Notes: generated by a model not told the origin, from the letters alone. DNA of 64,000 bases from an uncultured Polaromonas sp. (GCA_937863225.1 CALMEI010000039.1:62001-126000); one strand, 5' to 3'; shown: positions 26,118-35,189, counted from the stretch's first letter. A program made the numbers and translations.

Positions 26118-27338
26118 TTAATCAGGAACGTGTACGGCACCACTGTGGGCTAATTCCGCAATGCGTTCGTCCGATAAACCCAAGGTTTGGGATAAAACAC
26201 GGGTGGTATCTGCTCCCAGATTCGGACCGGTATGGCGGATGTTGCCCGGTGTGGCACTGAAGCGCGGCACGATGCCGGTTTGGGTGGTGTGTCCCAGCAC
26301 GGGGTGAGACACCTGCACCAACATGTCACGTTCTTGGAAATGCGGATCGGCATAAATATCGGCGATGGTGTACACGCGGGTACATGGCAGTTCACCTTGG
26401 CGCAGCAAGGCTTCTAAATCGTCTGCATCAAAACCACGCGTCCATGCGGCCACAATGGCATCAATCGCCCGCATATTGTCTGGTAGACCACGGGCTTGTA
26501 TGGTTTCGAATCGGGGGTCGGTCAGCAGTTCGGGTTGTTGCATCAAAGCCACCAGTCTGCGCCATGTGGGTTGGCTGTTGGCGGCAATCAATACCCATGC
26601 CCCATCGCGCGTGGGGTAAGAGCTGTTGGGTGCCATTGAGGGTAAATTACTGCCTTCACGTTGTGGTATCAAACCCAGCTTTTCATAGGCAGGTACAACG
26701 GGCTCCATTTGGGTGTAAGCGGCTTCGTACAAGGCCACATCAACCACTTGACCTTTGCCGGTGCGCTGGCGTGCATGAATTGCGGCAACGGCGCCAAATG
26801 CGGCGTGCACGGACGAAAGGTAATCGGTCGTCGCCAACGCCACGCGTGCAGGTGGGCGATCAGGGTCCCCCGTCATGTGGCGCACACCTGCAACGGCTTC
26901 GCATATGGCACCATACCCAGGGCGCTCGTGGTAGGGACCCGTTTGGCCGTAACCGCTGATCCGAACCATCACCAAACCAGGGTTGCGCACTGAAAGGGTT
27001 TCGTAGCCCAAGTTCAAACGCTCCAGTACACCCGGGCGGTTGTTCTCTACCAATATATCGGCTTGGGCAATCAGGTCTGCAGCTATTTGCCTACCCTCTG
27101 GAGTTTTCAGGTCCAGTGTGATGGAACGTTTGTTGCGCAGGATGGATGCCGCATACAGAGATTCGCCTTGGACATGTTGCCCCATTTGGCGCACGGGGTC
27201 GCCTTCTGGCGGTTCAATTTTGATGACATCAGCCCCCATGTCAGCCAGCAATCGCGCGCAAGCAGGGCCGGCGATGGTGGTACAAATTTCAATCACTTTG
27301 AGGCCAAGCAATGGACCCGTGGCTGTGGTATCGGTCAT
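26118..27338 (-). CDS. CaiB/BaiF family III CoA-transferase
   Basis: Family III CoA-transferases move CoA between carboxylic acids. The 406-residue product has the standard N-terminus LLGLKVIEICTTIAGPACAR, LLADMGADVIKIEPPEGDPV, ENNRPGVLERLNLGYE and the catalytic Asp in the region VALATTDYLSSVHAAFGAVA (about residues 170-190). The ATG overlaps the stop of the GntR gene (ATGA). Donor and acceptor are unknown; with the carboxyltransferase and receptor in the same operon, activation of an imported acid before carboxylation is plausible. Confidence 0.9.
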   Translation of the reverse strand: MTDTTATGPLLGLKVIEICTTIAGPACARLLADMGADVIKIEPPEGDPVRQMGQHVQGESLYAASILRNKRSITLDLKTPEGRQIAADLIAQADILVENNRPGVLERLNLGYETLSVRNPGLVMVRISGYGQTGPYHERPGYGAICEAVAGVRHMTGDPDRPPARVALATTDYLSSVHAAFGAVAAIHARQRTGKGQVVDVALYEAAYTQMEPVVPAYEKLGLIPQREGSNLPSMAPNSSYPTRDGAWVLIAANSQPTWRRLVALMQQPELLTDPRFETIQARGLPDNMRAIDAIVAAWTRGFDADDLEALLRQGELPCTRVYTIADIYADPHFQERDMLVQVSHPVLGHTTQTGIVPRFSATPGNIRHTGPNLGADTTRVLSQTLGLSDERIAELAHSGAVHVPD

Positions 27339-28069
27339 GTGGATGTGCTTTCTAGTTGGCGTATGGTTTCGGCGCCTGATTCATCAATGCGCATGCGCGT
27401 CAAAGCCACTGCTTTATCGACATCGCCTAAACGCAGCGCATCGGTGGCTTGGCGCCATAAATCGGCAGAACGCTGGCGCCGCGCCATGCTGGCCAAACCC
27501 AATTTGCTGTAACGCAATGTTTGCAAAGACAAGGCGGTCAACATGCTGTGCAAGCGGCGGTTGCCTGAATGGCGTGCGCACAAAATCAGCAAGCGATAGG
27601 CGGCTTCGGCATAGGCATCACCCGCATCTGGCGTTTGCGCTAACAGGTTCAAGCGGGTCACACCCGCTTCGAGCATGGCGATCACATCTGGTGTTGGATT
27701 GGCTGCCAATTTGCGAGTCACCAACTCAAATAGACCAGAACGAATTTCGAGCAAGTCTTTTAATTCGTTGATGCTCAGCTCGGTGACTATCGCGCCGCGT
27801 CGCGCCAGTATGGTGGTCAAACCTTCGCGTTCCAATAGGCGAATCGCTTCTCGCACGGGGCCTCGACTCACAGCAAATTCGTCTGCCAATTCCTGTTCGC
27901 CAATGCGTTCACCTGGGGCCATTGCACCCGACAAAATTCGGTCACCAACTTTCGCAGCAATTTGCTCAGGTATGGTCAGAGTGAGATCGGCCTGATCGGC
28001 AAACAAACGAAATGCGACTGCGCTTTCCCAATGGGAAAAAATATCACCCGCTTTGTCCATTGGTTTCAT
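27335..28069 (-). CDS. GntR family transcriptional regulator (FCD subfamily)
   Basis: A 244-residue repressor-type regulator. The winged helix-turn-helix lies at about residues 30-100: IAAKVGDRILSGAMAPGERI, ELADEFAVSRGPVREAIRLL, then EREGLTTILARRGAIV. The C-terminal helical FCD domain (ELKDLLEIRSGLFELVTRKL onward) senses small carboxylate ligands, often through a metal. ATG 28069 or 28060 could be used. It is the second gene of the operon, so it probably autoregulates; candidate sites are upstream of the biotin-carrier gene. Confidence 0.9.
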   Translation of the reverse strand: MKPMDKAGDIFSHWESAVAFRLFADQADLTLTIPEQIAAKVGDRILSGAMAPGERIGEQELADEFAVSRGPVREAIRLLEREGLTTILARRGAIVTELSINELKDLLEIRSGLFELVTRKLAANPTPDVIAMLEAGVTRLNLLAQTPDAGDAYAEAAYRLLILCARHSGNRRLHSMLTALSLQTLRYSKLGLASMARRQRSADLWRQATDALRLGDVDKAVALTRMRIDESGAETIRQLESTST

Positions 28070-28090
28070 GTTGCCGCCGTTAGCTCACTG

Positions 28091-28300
28091 TTAGCTCAGA
28101 ATGGCAAGTACTTGACCGTCGCTGACGGGTTCACCTTCGGCTGTAAAAATCTCTGTTACGGTGCCTGCTTTAGGGGCACTGACAGGAATTTCCATCTTCA
28201 TCGATTCGACAATGATCAAAGTGTCGCCCTCGGCCACCTGTTGACCCACTGCGACTTCCACCTTCCAAACTGAACCGGTTATTTCGGATAGCACTTTCAT
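28091..28300 (-). CDS. Biotin carboxyl carrier protein (single biotinyl domain)
   Basis: A 69-residue biotinyl/lipoyl domain protein. The biotinylation motif is ESMKMEIPV with the target Lys near residue 32, and the mirrored half PKAGTVTEIFTAEGEPVSDG completes the flattened beta barrel. ATG 28300 follows AGAGGTG; the longer frame to 28342 is not needed. It is the first gene of the operon that ends with the carboxyltransferase, so it is the likely carrier for that enzyme. The biotin carboxylase must be supplied from elsewhere. Confidence 0.9.
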   Translation of the reverse strand: MKVLSEITGSVWKVEVAVGQQVAEGDTLIIVESMKMEIPVSAPKAGTVTEIFTAEGEPVSDGQVLAILS

Positions 28301-28317
28301 AGCAAACACCTCTGTTT

Positions 28318-28343
28318 TTGTTAACGATAAGATTGTTAACAAT
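28318..28343. promoter_or_regulatory. Candidate GntR operator pair upstream of the biotin-carrier operon
   Basis: ATTGTTAACAAT at 28332-28343 is a perfect 12-bp palindrome, and TTGTTAACGA at 28318-28327 is a second near-copy, 15 bases away centre to centre. They lie just upstream of the first operon gene, where an FCD-type GntR repressor would bind. Binding is inferred. Confidence 0.5.
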
Positions 28344-28439
28344 TTTGATTGGAAATAAAATGGGGTTTACCCTTGGTCAAGTCATTTGCTGCAAAGGCAC
28401 GCTATTTTTAGCTGGGAGCAGGGTGTTACGATGCTTTCC

Positions 28440-29108
28440 ATGTGCAGCAATTTTGATGGTTTGCTAGACCCGATTCGCTTTGCCGATACCTTTGGTGTGG
28501 CCATGCCCAGTGGGGGCAGGGGCAGCGTGTGGCCGGCTTACCCCAGCAGTTTTGTGGTGCAAGATAAAACCACACGGCAGCGCATGGCACGGGTGGGCCA
28601 ATTTGGCATGGTGCCGCAGTGGGCGGCGCAATCGCCTCAATACGCCAAGTTGGGGCTGAAAACCTACAACGCACGGGTCGAGACCGTGGCAGAAAAACCG
28701 ACTTACCGTGATGCGTGGCGACACGCCCAGCATTGCGTGGTGCCTGCCGAGGCAATTTATGAACCCGATTGGCGCAGTGGCAAAGCGGTGCCCGCACGCA
28801 TCGCCCGCGCAGATGGTCAGCCCCTAGGTATCGCCGGTCTGTGGACGCAAACGGTGGACAGCGATGGCGTGATTGGCTACAGTTTCACCATGCTGACCAT
28901 CAACGCCGATGGCCATGCTGTGTTTCAAAATTTTCACCGCCCCGCCGACGAAAAGCGCATGGTGGTGATTTTGCAGCCACAACAGTTTGACGACTGGCTC
29001 AATGTCACAGCCAAAGACAGCATGACCTTGATGCAACGACTGCCGGCAGAAGATTTGACAGTGAGTTATGCGAATAAACCCGTGTCGAATCAAGCCAGCG
29101 TAAGTTAG
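28440..29108 (+). CDS. SRAP domain protein (YedK/HMCES-like)
   Basis: SRAP proteins form a covalent link through Cys2 to abasic sites in single-stranded DNA and protect them. The start at 28440 is chosen because it places Cys at position 2 (MCSNFDGLL); the frame also contains ATGs at 28386 and 28431. Further family features are FGMVPQWA near residue 60, YNARVETVAEKPTYRDAW near 78 (active-site Asn/Arg/Glu), CVVPAEAIYEPDW near 102 and the closing TMLTINADGH...FHRPADEKRMVVIL with the catalytic His. The N-terminus MCSN differs from the usual MCGR. Length 222 residues. Confidence 0.88.
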   Translation: MCSNFDGLLDPIRFADTFGVAMPSGGRGSVWPAYPSSFVVQDKTTRQRMARVGQFGMVPQWAAQSPQYAKLGLKTYNARVETVAEKPTYRDAWRHAQHCVVPAEAIYEPDWRSGKAVPARIARADGQPLGIAGLWTQTVDSDGVIGYSFTMLTINADGHAVFQNFHRPADEKRMVVILQPQQFDDWLNVTAKDSMTLMQRLPAEDLTVSYANKPVSNQASVS

Positions 29109-29168
29109 TATCATGGCTGTGTAGACATCACAACAACCCTACAAAGCAACCATACAAAGGAAAAAACC

Positions 29169-30071
29169 ATGTCATCCAAAATCAAACTGAGTCAACTTGT
29201 GCTGGGAAACAACAAATGCTATGTGGCAGCGGTGGTGCTGGCATGCAGTTTGACTGCGGTGGCACAAACGACAACACCGGCAGCGCCCGTTGCAGCTGCA
29301 GCCATGCCCAAAGGCGAGATCATGGGCACAGCTTGGGTGCACACGGCAGAATCATTGTTGGCATCGGCCCAATTGGCAGACGTGGTGTTGCCGGCCAAAG
29401 CCACTGGCGGCGCTGTGTTTGCGGGCAAACTCAAAGATGTACCCAAGCTCAGTGGCGGCAAGGTGCCGGTGGTCGTGTTCATGCACGGTTCGTCGGGTTT
29501 GGGTTTGAAAGCCATTGGCGAATGGCAGCAATGGTTGGCAACGTTGGGCTATGCCAGCGTGGCGCCCAATTCATTCAGCTTACCCAACCATGTGACTTAC
29601 AAATCCCCGATTGATGTGGATTCGTACGAACGCATCCATGCCTTGCGCGCATCTGAAATTGCACCCGTATTGGCGGCTTTGAAAACGCAATCGTGGGCAG
29701 ATACCAACCAAATGGTGCTGGCTGGCACCAGCGAGGGCAGTGTGCCCGTGGCACGCTATACCGGCAAAGAATTTGTGGCACGCATGCTGTTTGCCTGGAG
29801 CTGTGAAAACAACTATTTTGTAAAAGACCCGCAGAACGCTTTTGAAGCGGGCAAGCCGGTGCTGAACATCATCAGTGCAACCGACCCGTTCTTTTCCAAA
29901 TCGAACAGCTGGTTGGGCAATGCCAGTGCGGCAGGGCATTGTGGTGCGGCACTGAAGGGCAACGCGGCGGCATCGGTGATGTTGATTCCGGATGCGCCCC
30001 ATACCTTGCTCAATTTCAATGCCGCCAGAAATGCCACCGCAGGATTTTTGGCACAAGTGGTCAAACCTTAA
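29169..30071 (+). CDS. Exported alpha/beta hydrolase (dienelactone hydrolase-like)
   Basis: A 300-residue exported protein with a signal peptide ending near AVAQTT and a low-complexity Ala/Pro linker. Hydrolase landmarks are VVVFMHGSSGLG near residue 100, nucleophile elbow AGTSEGSVP near 180, acid region NIISATDPFF near 235 and His in PDAPHTLLNF near 277. ATG 29169 follows AAAGGAAA. Its substrate is unknown. It stands alone. Confidence 0.78.
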   Translation: MSSKIKLSQLVLGNNKCYVAAVVLACSLTAVAQTTTPAAPVAAAAMPKGEIMGTAWVHTAESLLASAQLADVVLPAKATGGAVFAGKLKDVPKLSGGKVPVVVFMHGSSGLGLKAIGEWQQWLATLGYASVAPNSFSLPNHVTYKSPIDVDSYERIHALRASEIAPVLAALKTQSWADTNQMVLAGTSEGSVPVARYTGKEFVARMLFAWSCENNYFVKDPQNAFEAGKPVLNIISATDPFFSKSNSWLGNASAAGHCGAALKGNAAASVMLIPDAPHTLLNFNAARNATAGFLAQVVKP

Positions 30072-30103
30072 CGATTTGAAATCTGCATCGTTTATCACAC
30101 TGT

Positions 30104-30170
30104 ATGCTATAAATAAAATAGCACTATAAGCAATAAATACGCCGGCTATAGGCTAATTTTGCATATAAAA
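30104..30170 (+). repeat. Interspersed repeat copy between convergent genes
   Basis: Forward copy with a clear inverted-repeat head TGCTATAAATAAAATAGCA (30104-30122), then CTATAAGCAATAAATACGCC and GGCTATAGGCTAATTTT. Its tail supplies the U tract of the adjoining leftward terminator. Confidence 0.92.
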
Positions 30171-30199
30171 ACACCGCAATGGTTGCCCAGTGCGGTGTT
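30163..30199 (-). terminator. Rho-independent terminator of the CoA-ligase operon
   Basis: On the minus strand, AACACCGCA pairs with TGCGGTGTT around a 12-base loop and is followed by TTTTATATG. It lies 28 bases after the stop of the leftward CoA ligase gene. The U tract comes from the end of the interspersed repeat. Confidence 0.85.
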
Positions 30200-30226
30200 C
30201 AGTGCGACTGTTCTGTGCTGGTATGC

Positions 30227-31765
30227 TTAGGCGGTTAACCCCAGTTTGGCCGCCAAACCGATGCGCTGCAATTTGCCAGTGGCACCTTTGGGAATTTCGG
30301 CCATGAATAAAATTTTGCTCGGTACTTTGAAGTTGGCCAATTTGGTGCCAGCAAAGTCGCGCAATTCGCGCTCGGTGAGTTCTTTGCCCTCGCGCAGCAC
30401 CACACAGGCGGCCACATCTTCACCCAGCTTGGCATGCGGCATCGCAAAGGTAACCACTTGCATCACAGCGGGGTGGTCCATCAGCACTTCGTCCACTTCC
30501 AAAGGTGAAATTTTTTCGCCACCGCGGTTGATGATTTCTTTCAAACGACCGGTCAAGGTTAAATAGCCATCGCTGGATAACTGACCTTGGTCGCCGGTGC
30601 GGAACCAACCGTTGGTGAAACCTTCGGCATTGGCTTTGTCGTTGTTTTCGTAGCCCAGCGTGACGTTTTCACCGCGAATCACCACTTCACCAATGGTGCC
30701 CGCTGGCAGCATATTGCCAGCCGTGTCCATGATGGCGATTTCAGGGCCTGCTGCAATACCGACAGAGCCTGGTATGCGCTTGGCAGGAGGCAGTGGGTTG
30801 CAAGCCATTTGGTGTGAAGCTTCGGTCATGCCGTAGGCTTCAATCAGAGGCGCTTTGAATACCGCTTCCAGCTCGGTAATGACCTGTGTGGGCATGGACG
30901 ATGACGATGAGCGCAAAAAGCGCAACGGATTGGCCTCAATCACATCCATGTTGTTCGCCGCGCGCGACAAAATGGTTTGGTGCATGGTGGGCACAGCGGT
31001 GTACCAAGTGGGTTTGCATTCTTTCATCCAGGCAAAGAATTTCAGTGCGTTAAAACCGGGGGTGGTGAAGGTGGCGCTGCCCACCGCCATGGGTGCCAAC
31101 ACACCCGCAATCAAGCCGTGGATGTGAAACAGCGGCATCACGTGCAGACCACGGTCAGCGGCGGTGAGTTTCAAAATGCTGCTGATGCTGCGTGCCGAAG
31201 CGCACACGTTGCGGTGTGTCAGCGGCACAATTTTGGGACGCGAGGTGGTGCCAGAGGTGTGCAAAATCAGCGCCACATCGTCGGCCTGTGCCAAACCTTT
31301 TTTGACATCGCTTGCGTCAATTTTGGCGTCGGTGCTGAGGGTGAATGTGCCTGCGCCTTTTTCAGGGAGTGCGTTGAGTTCCAAAATGGCAATGCCCAAT
31401 TTGGCCGCCACGTCTCGGGCTGGGGTTTCACCACCGGCTGCCACGATCAAGGCTTTGGCTTTCAAGTCGCTCAGGTAAAACTCAAATTCGTCAGCACGGT
31501 AAGCCATGTTCAAAGGCGCTGCGGTGCAGGCACTGGCCACGGCCACAAAAGCGGTGGCCATCTCGGGGCAATTGGGCAACACAATACCGACACGGTCACC
31601 ACGGCCAATGCCAAAACCGTTCAAGGTTTGCATGGTCGTGTTGATCAAGGTTTGCAGGCCCGCATAGCTCAATGGCGTCGCTGAAGGACCGGTGATGGCA
31701 ACCGCGTCTGGCGTGGCCTTGGCGTGGATGGCAATCATGTCCGATAAGGTGGTGAAGTGTGTCAT
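30227..31765 (-). CDS. Acyl-CoA synthetase (AMP-forming), oxalate-CoA ligase-like
   Basis: A 512-residue ANL-superfamily enzyme that adenylates a carboxylic acid and transfers it to CoA. Motifs are the P-loop LILHTSGTTSRPKIVPLTHR near residues 165-185, HVMPLFHIHGLIAG, EAYGMTEASHQM near 315, GWFRTGDQGQLSSDGYLTLT near 395, GRLKEIINRGGEKISPLEVD and the C-terminal catalytic Lys in PKGATGKLQRIGL. The N-terminal and middle sequence resembles the AAE3 oxalyl-CoA synthetase group, but the substrate is not proven. It is the last gene of the TTT transporter operon, suggesting it activates the imported acid. Confidence 0.87.
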   Translation of the reverse strand: MTHFTTLSDMIAIHAKATPDAVAITGPSATPLSYAGLQTLINTTMQTLNGFGIGRGDRVGIVLPNCPEMATAFVAVASACTAAPLNMAYRADEFEFYLSDLKAKALIVAAGGETPARDVAAKLGIAILELNALPEKGAGTFTLSTDAKIDASDVKKGLAQADDVALILHTSGTTSRPKIVPLTHRNVCASARSISSILKLTAADRGLHVMPLFHIHGLIAGVLAPMAVGSATFTTPGFNALKFFAWMKECKPTWYTAVPTMHQTILSRAANNMDVIEANPLRFLRSSSSSMPTQVITELEAVFKAPLIEAYGMTEASHQMACNPLPPAKRIPGSVGIAAGPEIAIMDTAGNMLPAGTIGEVVIRGENVTLGYENNDKANAEGFTNGWFRTGDQGQLSSDGYLTLTGRLKEIINRGGEKISPLEVDEVLMDHPAVMQVVTFAMPHAKLGEDVAACVVLREGKELTERELRDFAGTKLANFKVPSKILFMAEIPKGATGKLQRIGLAAKLGLTA

Positions 31766-31842
31766 GTTGATAGGGTGGTGAAGTTAAAGAATGATTTTGA
31801 TGGAGTTTGTTGACTGTTAAATGACGCTGTGTTTGATGCTGT

Positions 31843-32856
31843 TCATGACAAACGGAGTGTCGCTTTGTGGTCAGCCAAATTTTTTGCCAGCAAACTGGTT
31901 AAGGCATAGACCGCGTCAATGGTGGGGGTGGGGGTGTTGGTGATTTGGCCCAGCTCCATCACTGCGCCAACCAAGGCTTGCAGTTCAAGCTGGCGACCGG
32001 CTTCCACGTCTTGCAGCATGGATGTTTTGTGTTGCCCCACTGCTTGCGCGCCCGCGATGCGTTTTTCTAGGCTGACTTTGAATTGCACACCGAGTTTGGC
32101 ACCGATGTTTTGTGCCTCGGTCATCATGTTGGCAGCCAGTTCACGGGTGGCGGGGAAAACGCAAATGTCTTCCAGCGTGGCGTGGGTGAGTGCACTGATG
32201 GGGTTGAAGCTTAAATTGCCCCACACCTTGAGCCAAATTTCGGAACGAATGTCGTTGGACACGGGGGCTTTGAAACCCGCTGCCTTGAACGCATCACTGA
32301 TGGCGCGAATGCTGGGTGTGTCGCTGCCGTCAATTTCACCCAGCGTAAAACGGTTGCCCTCAATCACTTTGATGACACCCGGTCGAATCACCTCGCTGGC
32401 AGGGTAGACCACGCTGCCAATCACGCTGTCTATGGGAATGTGCTTGGCAATGCTGCCGTCCGGGTCTACCGCTTGCACGGGTTTGCCCAAATAGGGTTGC
32501 GACAACTCACCTGGGATTTTGTGAAAGTACCACCATGGAATGCCGTTTTGCATGGTCACCACGCGTGTTTCTGCATGCATGATGGCGGGCAAGTCGGCCG
32601 CCACTGCAGCGACTTGATGCGCTTTGAGCGCCAAAATAATCACGTCTTGCACGCCCGCTTCGGCAATCACTGAGGTCGCTTTAATCGGTTTGGCCAGCAG
32701 CTCGGTGCCGTTTTCTTCAATCAGGGTCAAGCCATTGGCTTTGACGGCTTCTAAATTCGCACCACGCAAAATCAGGGTGACATCGTTACCGGTTAAAGCC
32801 AGTTTCACGCCCAACATGCCGCCAATGGCACCAGCGCCTACGATACAAATTTTCAT
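31843..32856 (-). CDS. 2-dehydropantoate 2-reductase family protein (PanE/ApbA-like)
   Basis: A 337-residue NAD(P)H-dependent reductase with the Rossmann start MKICIVGAGAIGGMLGVKLA, VIILALKAHQVAAV, TMQNGIPWWYF, and the C-terminal helical domain carrying the catalytic Lys in SEIWLKVWGNLSFNPISAL. Its context, between an FAH-family gene (4-bp overlap) and a CoA ligase in a carboxylate-uptake operon, suggests reduction of a catabolic 2-oxo acid rather than pantothenate synthesis. That is inference. Confidence 0.87.
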   Translation of the reverse strand: MKICIVGAGAIGGMLGVKLALTGNDVTLILRGANLEAVKANGLTLIEENGTELLAKPIKATSVIAEAGVQDVIILALKAHQVAAVAADLPAIMHAETRVVTMQNGIPWWYFHKIPGELSQPYLGKPVQAVDPDGSIAKHIPIDSVIGSVVYPASEVIRPGVIKVIEGNRFTLGEIDGSDTPSIRAISDAFKAAGFKAPVSNDIRSEIWLKVWGNLSFNPISALTHATLEDICVFPATRELAANMMTEAQNIGAKLGVQFKVSLEKRIAGAQAVGQHKTSMLQDVEAGRQLELQALVGAVMELGQITNTPTPTIDAVYALTSLLAKNLADHKATLRLS

Positions 32857-33632
32857 GTTGTTTGGTTTCCAAAAGTGTTGCGAAGTGTGCCAATGCCTTG
32901 AATGACCACCTCAACCACGGTGCCCGCTTTCATGGGCAAAACGCCCAATGAGGTACCGCAGGCGATGATATCACCGGGCATCAGCGTCATCTCTTTAGAC
33001 AGCTGTGAGACGATCTGTGCGGGGCTGAAAATCATGTCACTGCAGGGGTAATTTTGGCGCTCGCGGCCATTGATCAAGGTTTGCACCGACAGTGTGGTCC
33101 AATCCAAATCGGTGGCGATGCAGGGGCCAAACACGCCAAAGGTGTCAAAGCTTTTGGCGCGCGTCCACTGCGCAAACGAGGCGTCTTTGTTGAGCAAGTC
33201 CAATGCAGTCACGTCGTTGATGCCGGTGTAGCCAAAAATGGCGTGTTGTGCCTGCACTACATCTGCGTTTTTGCAGACATGGCCTATCACAATGCCCAAT
33301 TCACCTTCATACACCACACGCCCGTCGTAATGTGCGGGTGTGGTGATGCTTTGACCATGTGCCAAATAGCTGCTGGGGGCTTTGATGAAGTACAGTGGCT
33401 CGGCCGGAATGCTGAGATTTTGTTTCGCCGCTTGCGCGTGGTAATTGTTCCATAAGCCAATCAATTTGCTGGGCTGGCAGGGGAGGGTGATTGCCACATC
33501 CGCCAGTTTCAGTACCGCGCCGCTGGTCTGCGGATTTTGAAACAAATTGCCCGTGTGAACATGAATCTCTTCACCCACCAATGTGCCAAAACCTGCTTGA
33601 TTTTGATGCGTGTAAGCCAGCCAATTCGCCAT
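32853..33632 (-). CDS. Fumarylacetoacetate hydrolase family protein
   Basis: A 259-residue metal-dependent enzyme of the FAH superfamily, which includes hydratases, decarboxylases and C-C hydrolases of 2-oxo acids. The metal site is in YEGELGIVIGH (Glu-x-Glu near residue 110) and the later GYTGINDVTALDLLNKD, with AKSFDTFGVFGPCIAT and PGDIIACGTSLGVLPMKAG near the end. It overlaps the PanE-like gene by 4 bases. The reaction cannot be fixed from sequence. Confidence 0.88.
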   Translation of the reverse strand: MANWLAYTHQNQAGFGTLVGEEIHVHTGNLFQNPQTSGAVLKLADVAITLPCQPSKLIGLWNNYHAQAAKQNLSIPAEPLYFIKAPSSYLAHGQSITTPAHYDGRVVYEGELGIVIGHVCKNADVVQAQHAIFGYTGINDVTALDLLNKDASFAQWTRAKSFDTFGVFGPCIATDLDWTTLSVQTLINGRERQNYPCSDMIFSPAQIVSQLSKEMTLMPGDIIACGTSLGVLPMKAGTVVEVVIQGIGTLRNTFGNQTT

Positions 33633-33683
33633 GTGCCTTCCTCAAATATATCGTTTGAAATAACGGACGATTGAACCAAAAAT

Positions 33684-35189
33684 TTACCGTTGTTTCATTG
33701 CAAACTTCAAGCGCACAATGATTTTTTCAATCAGTGGCCAGAACAGCATCAGCATCGCCAAGCCGGTGATGCTGGCGACCAAAGGATTGGATACAAACAC
33801 CATCATGCTGCCGCTTGAGCCCAACAAGGATTGACGGAAGGCATTCTCAGCCATGTCACCCAATACCAATGCCAACACCAAGGGTGCCAGTGGGTAGTTG
33901 AGTTTTTTGAAGACATAACCCATGACACCAAACACCATCATCAACCACACGTCAAACATGGAACTGTGTACGGTGTAGGCACCGACTGCGCAAATCACCA
34001 AAATAATCGGCGCGATGATGGAGAACGGAATGCGCAAAATCGCAGCGAACCATGGCACGGTTAACAGGACCACAATCAAGCCCGCAATATTGCCCAAGTA
34101 CATGCTGGCAATCAAACCCCAAACAAAATCTTTTTGCTCAACAAACAAGAGTGGGCCTGGTTGCAAGCCCCACACCAACAAACCACCGAGCAACACCGCG
34201 GCAGTGGGTGAGCCTGGTATGCCCAAGGTCAACATGGGCAACAAAGCCGATGTGCCCGCCGCGTGCGCGCCGGTCTCAGGGGCGAGCACGCCTTCAATTT
34301 CGCCATTGCCAAAATTTTTGCCGTTTTTAGAAAAGCGTTTGGCGATGCCGTAGCTCATGAATGAAGCAGGCGTCGCTCCGCCGGGTGTGATGCCCATCCA
34401 GCAGCCAACCAAGGCACTGCGAATGTAAGAGGCCCAATACTGTGGCAATTTTTTCCATGTTTCCCACACCACTTTGGAATTGATTTTGGCGGATTTGCCT
34501 TGAAATGCCAAACCCTCTTCCATGGTGAGCAAAATTTCGCCAATGCCAAAGAGACCAATCACCGCGATCAAAAAGTCAAAGCCTTTCATCAATGGTTCAA
34601 CGCCAAAGGTCAAACGCAATTGCCCCGTCACATTGTCCATGCCCACGGCGGCCAAAGTGAAGCCTAGAAACATGGCAGCCAACGTTTTCCAAGGCGCACC
34701 TTTGCTCATGCCGACAAAGCTGCAAAAGGTCAAAAGTTGCACCGCAAAAAATTCGGGTGGACCAAAGTTGAGCGCAAATTTAGCCACCAAAGGCGCTGTG
34801 AAGGTGATCATGATGACCGCGACCAAAGCCCCAAAGAAAGAGGAGGTGAACGCTGCTGTCAAAGCTGCACCGGCTTGTCCTTGTTGCGCCATGGGGTAGC
34901 CGTCAAAAGTGGTGGCCACTGACCAAGGCTCACCCGGTATGTTGAACAAGATGGAGGTGATGGCCCCGCCAAACAAGGCACCCCAATAAATACACGACAG
35001 CATGATGATGGCCGATGTGGGCTCCATGCTGAATGTCAGCGGCAATAAAATGGCCACGCCATTGGCACCGCCCAGGCCAGGCAACACGCCAATCAATACG
35101 CCCAACACAATGCCCAAAAACATCAAAGCGATGTTGATTGGTGACAGGGCTACGGCAAAACCCTGTAGCAAGGCCTGAATTTCATCCAT
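33684..35189 (-). CDS. Tripartite tricarboxylate transporter large permease (TctA)
   Basis: A 501-residue TctA-family membrane protein, the 12-helix permease that imports carboxylates using the ion gradient with TctB and a Bug-type receptor. Characteristic segments are ALSPINIALMFLGIVLGVLI at the N-terminus, the conserved PGLGGANGVAILLPLTF near residue 38, IYWGALFGGAITSILFNIPG near 65, and the second repeat GCWMGITPGGATPASFMSYG near 262. The substrate is unknown. Confidence 0.93.
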   Translation of the reverse strand: MDEIQALLQGFAVALSPINIALMFLGIVLGVLIGVLPGLGGANGVAILLPLTFSMEPTSAIIMLSCIYWGALFGGAITSILFNIPGEPWSVATTFDGYPMAQQGQAGAALTAAFTSSFFGALVAVIMITFTAPLVAKFALNFGPPEFFAVQLLTFCSFVGMSKGAPWKTLAAMFLGFTLAAVGMDNVTGQLRLTFGVEPLMKGFDFLIAVIGLFGIGEILLTMEEGLAFQGKSAKINSKVVWETWKKLPQYWASYIRSALVGCWMGITPGGATPASFMSYGIAKRFSKNGKNFGNGEIEGVLAPETGAHAAGTSALLPMLTLGIPGSPTAAVLLGGLLVWGLQPGPLLFVEQKDFVWGLIASMYLGNIAGLIVVLLTVPWFAAILRIPFSIIAPIILVICAVGAYTVHSSMFDVWLMMVFGVMGYVFKKLNYPLAPLVLALVLGDMAENAFRQSLLGSSGSMMVFVSNPLVASITGLAMLMLFWPLIEKIIVRLKFAMKQR

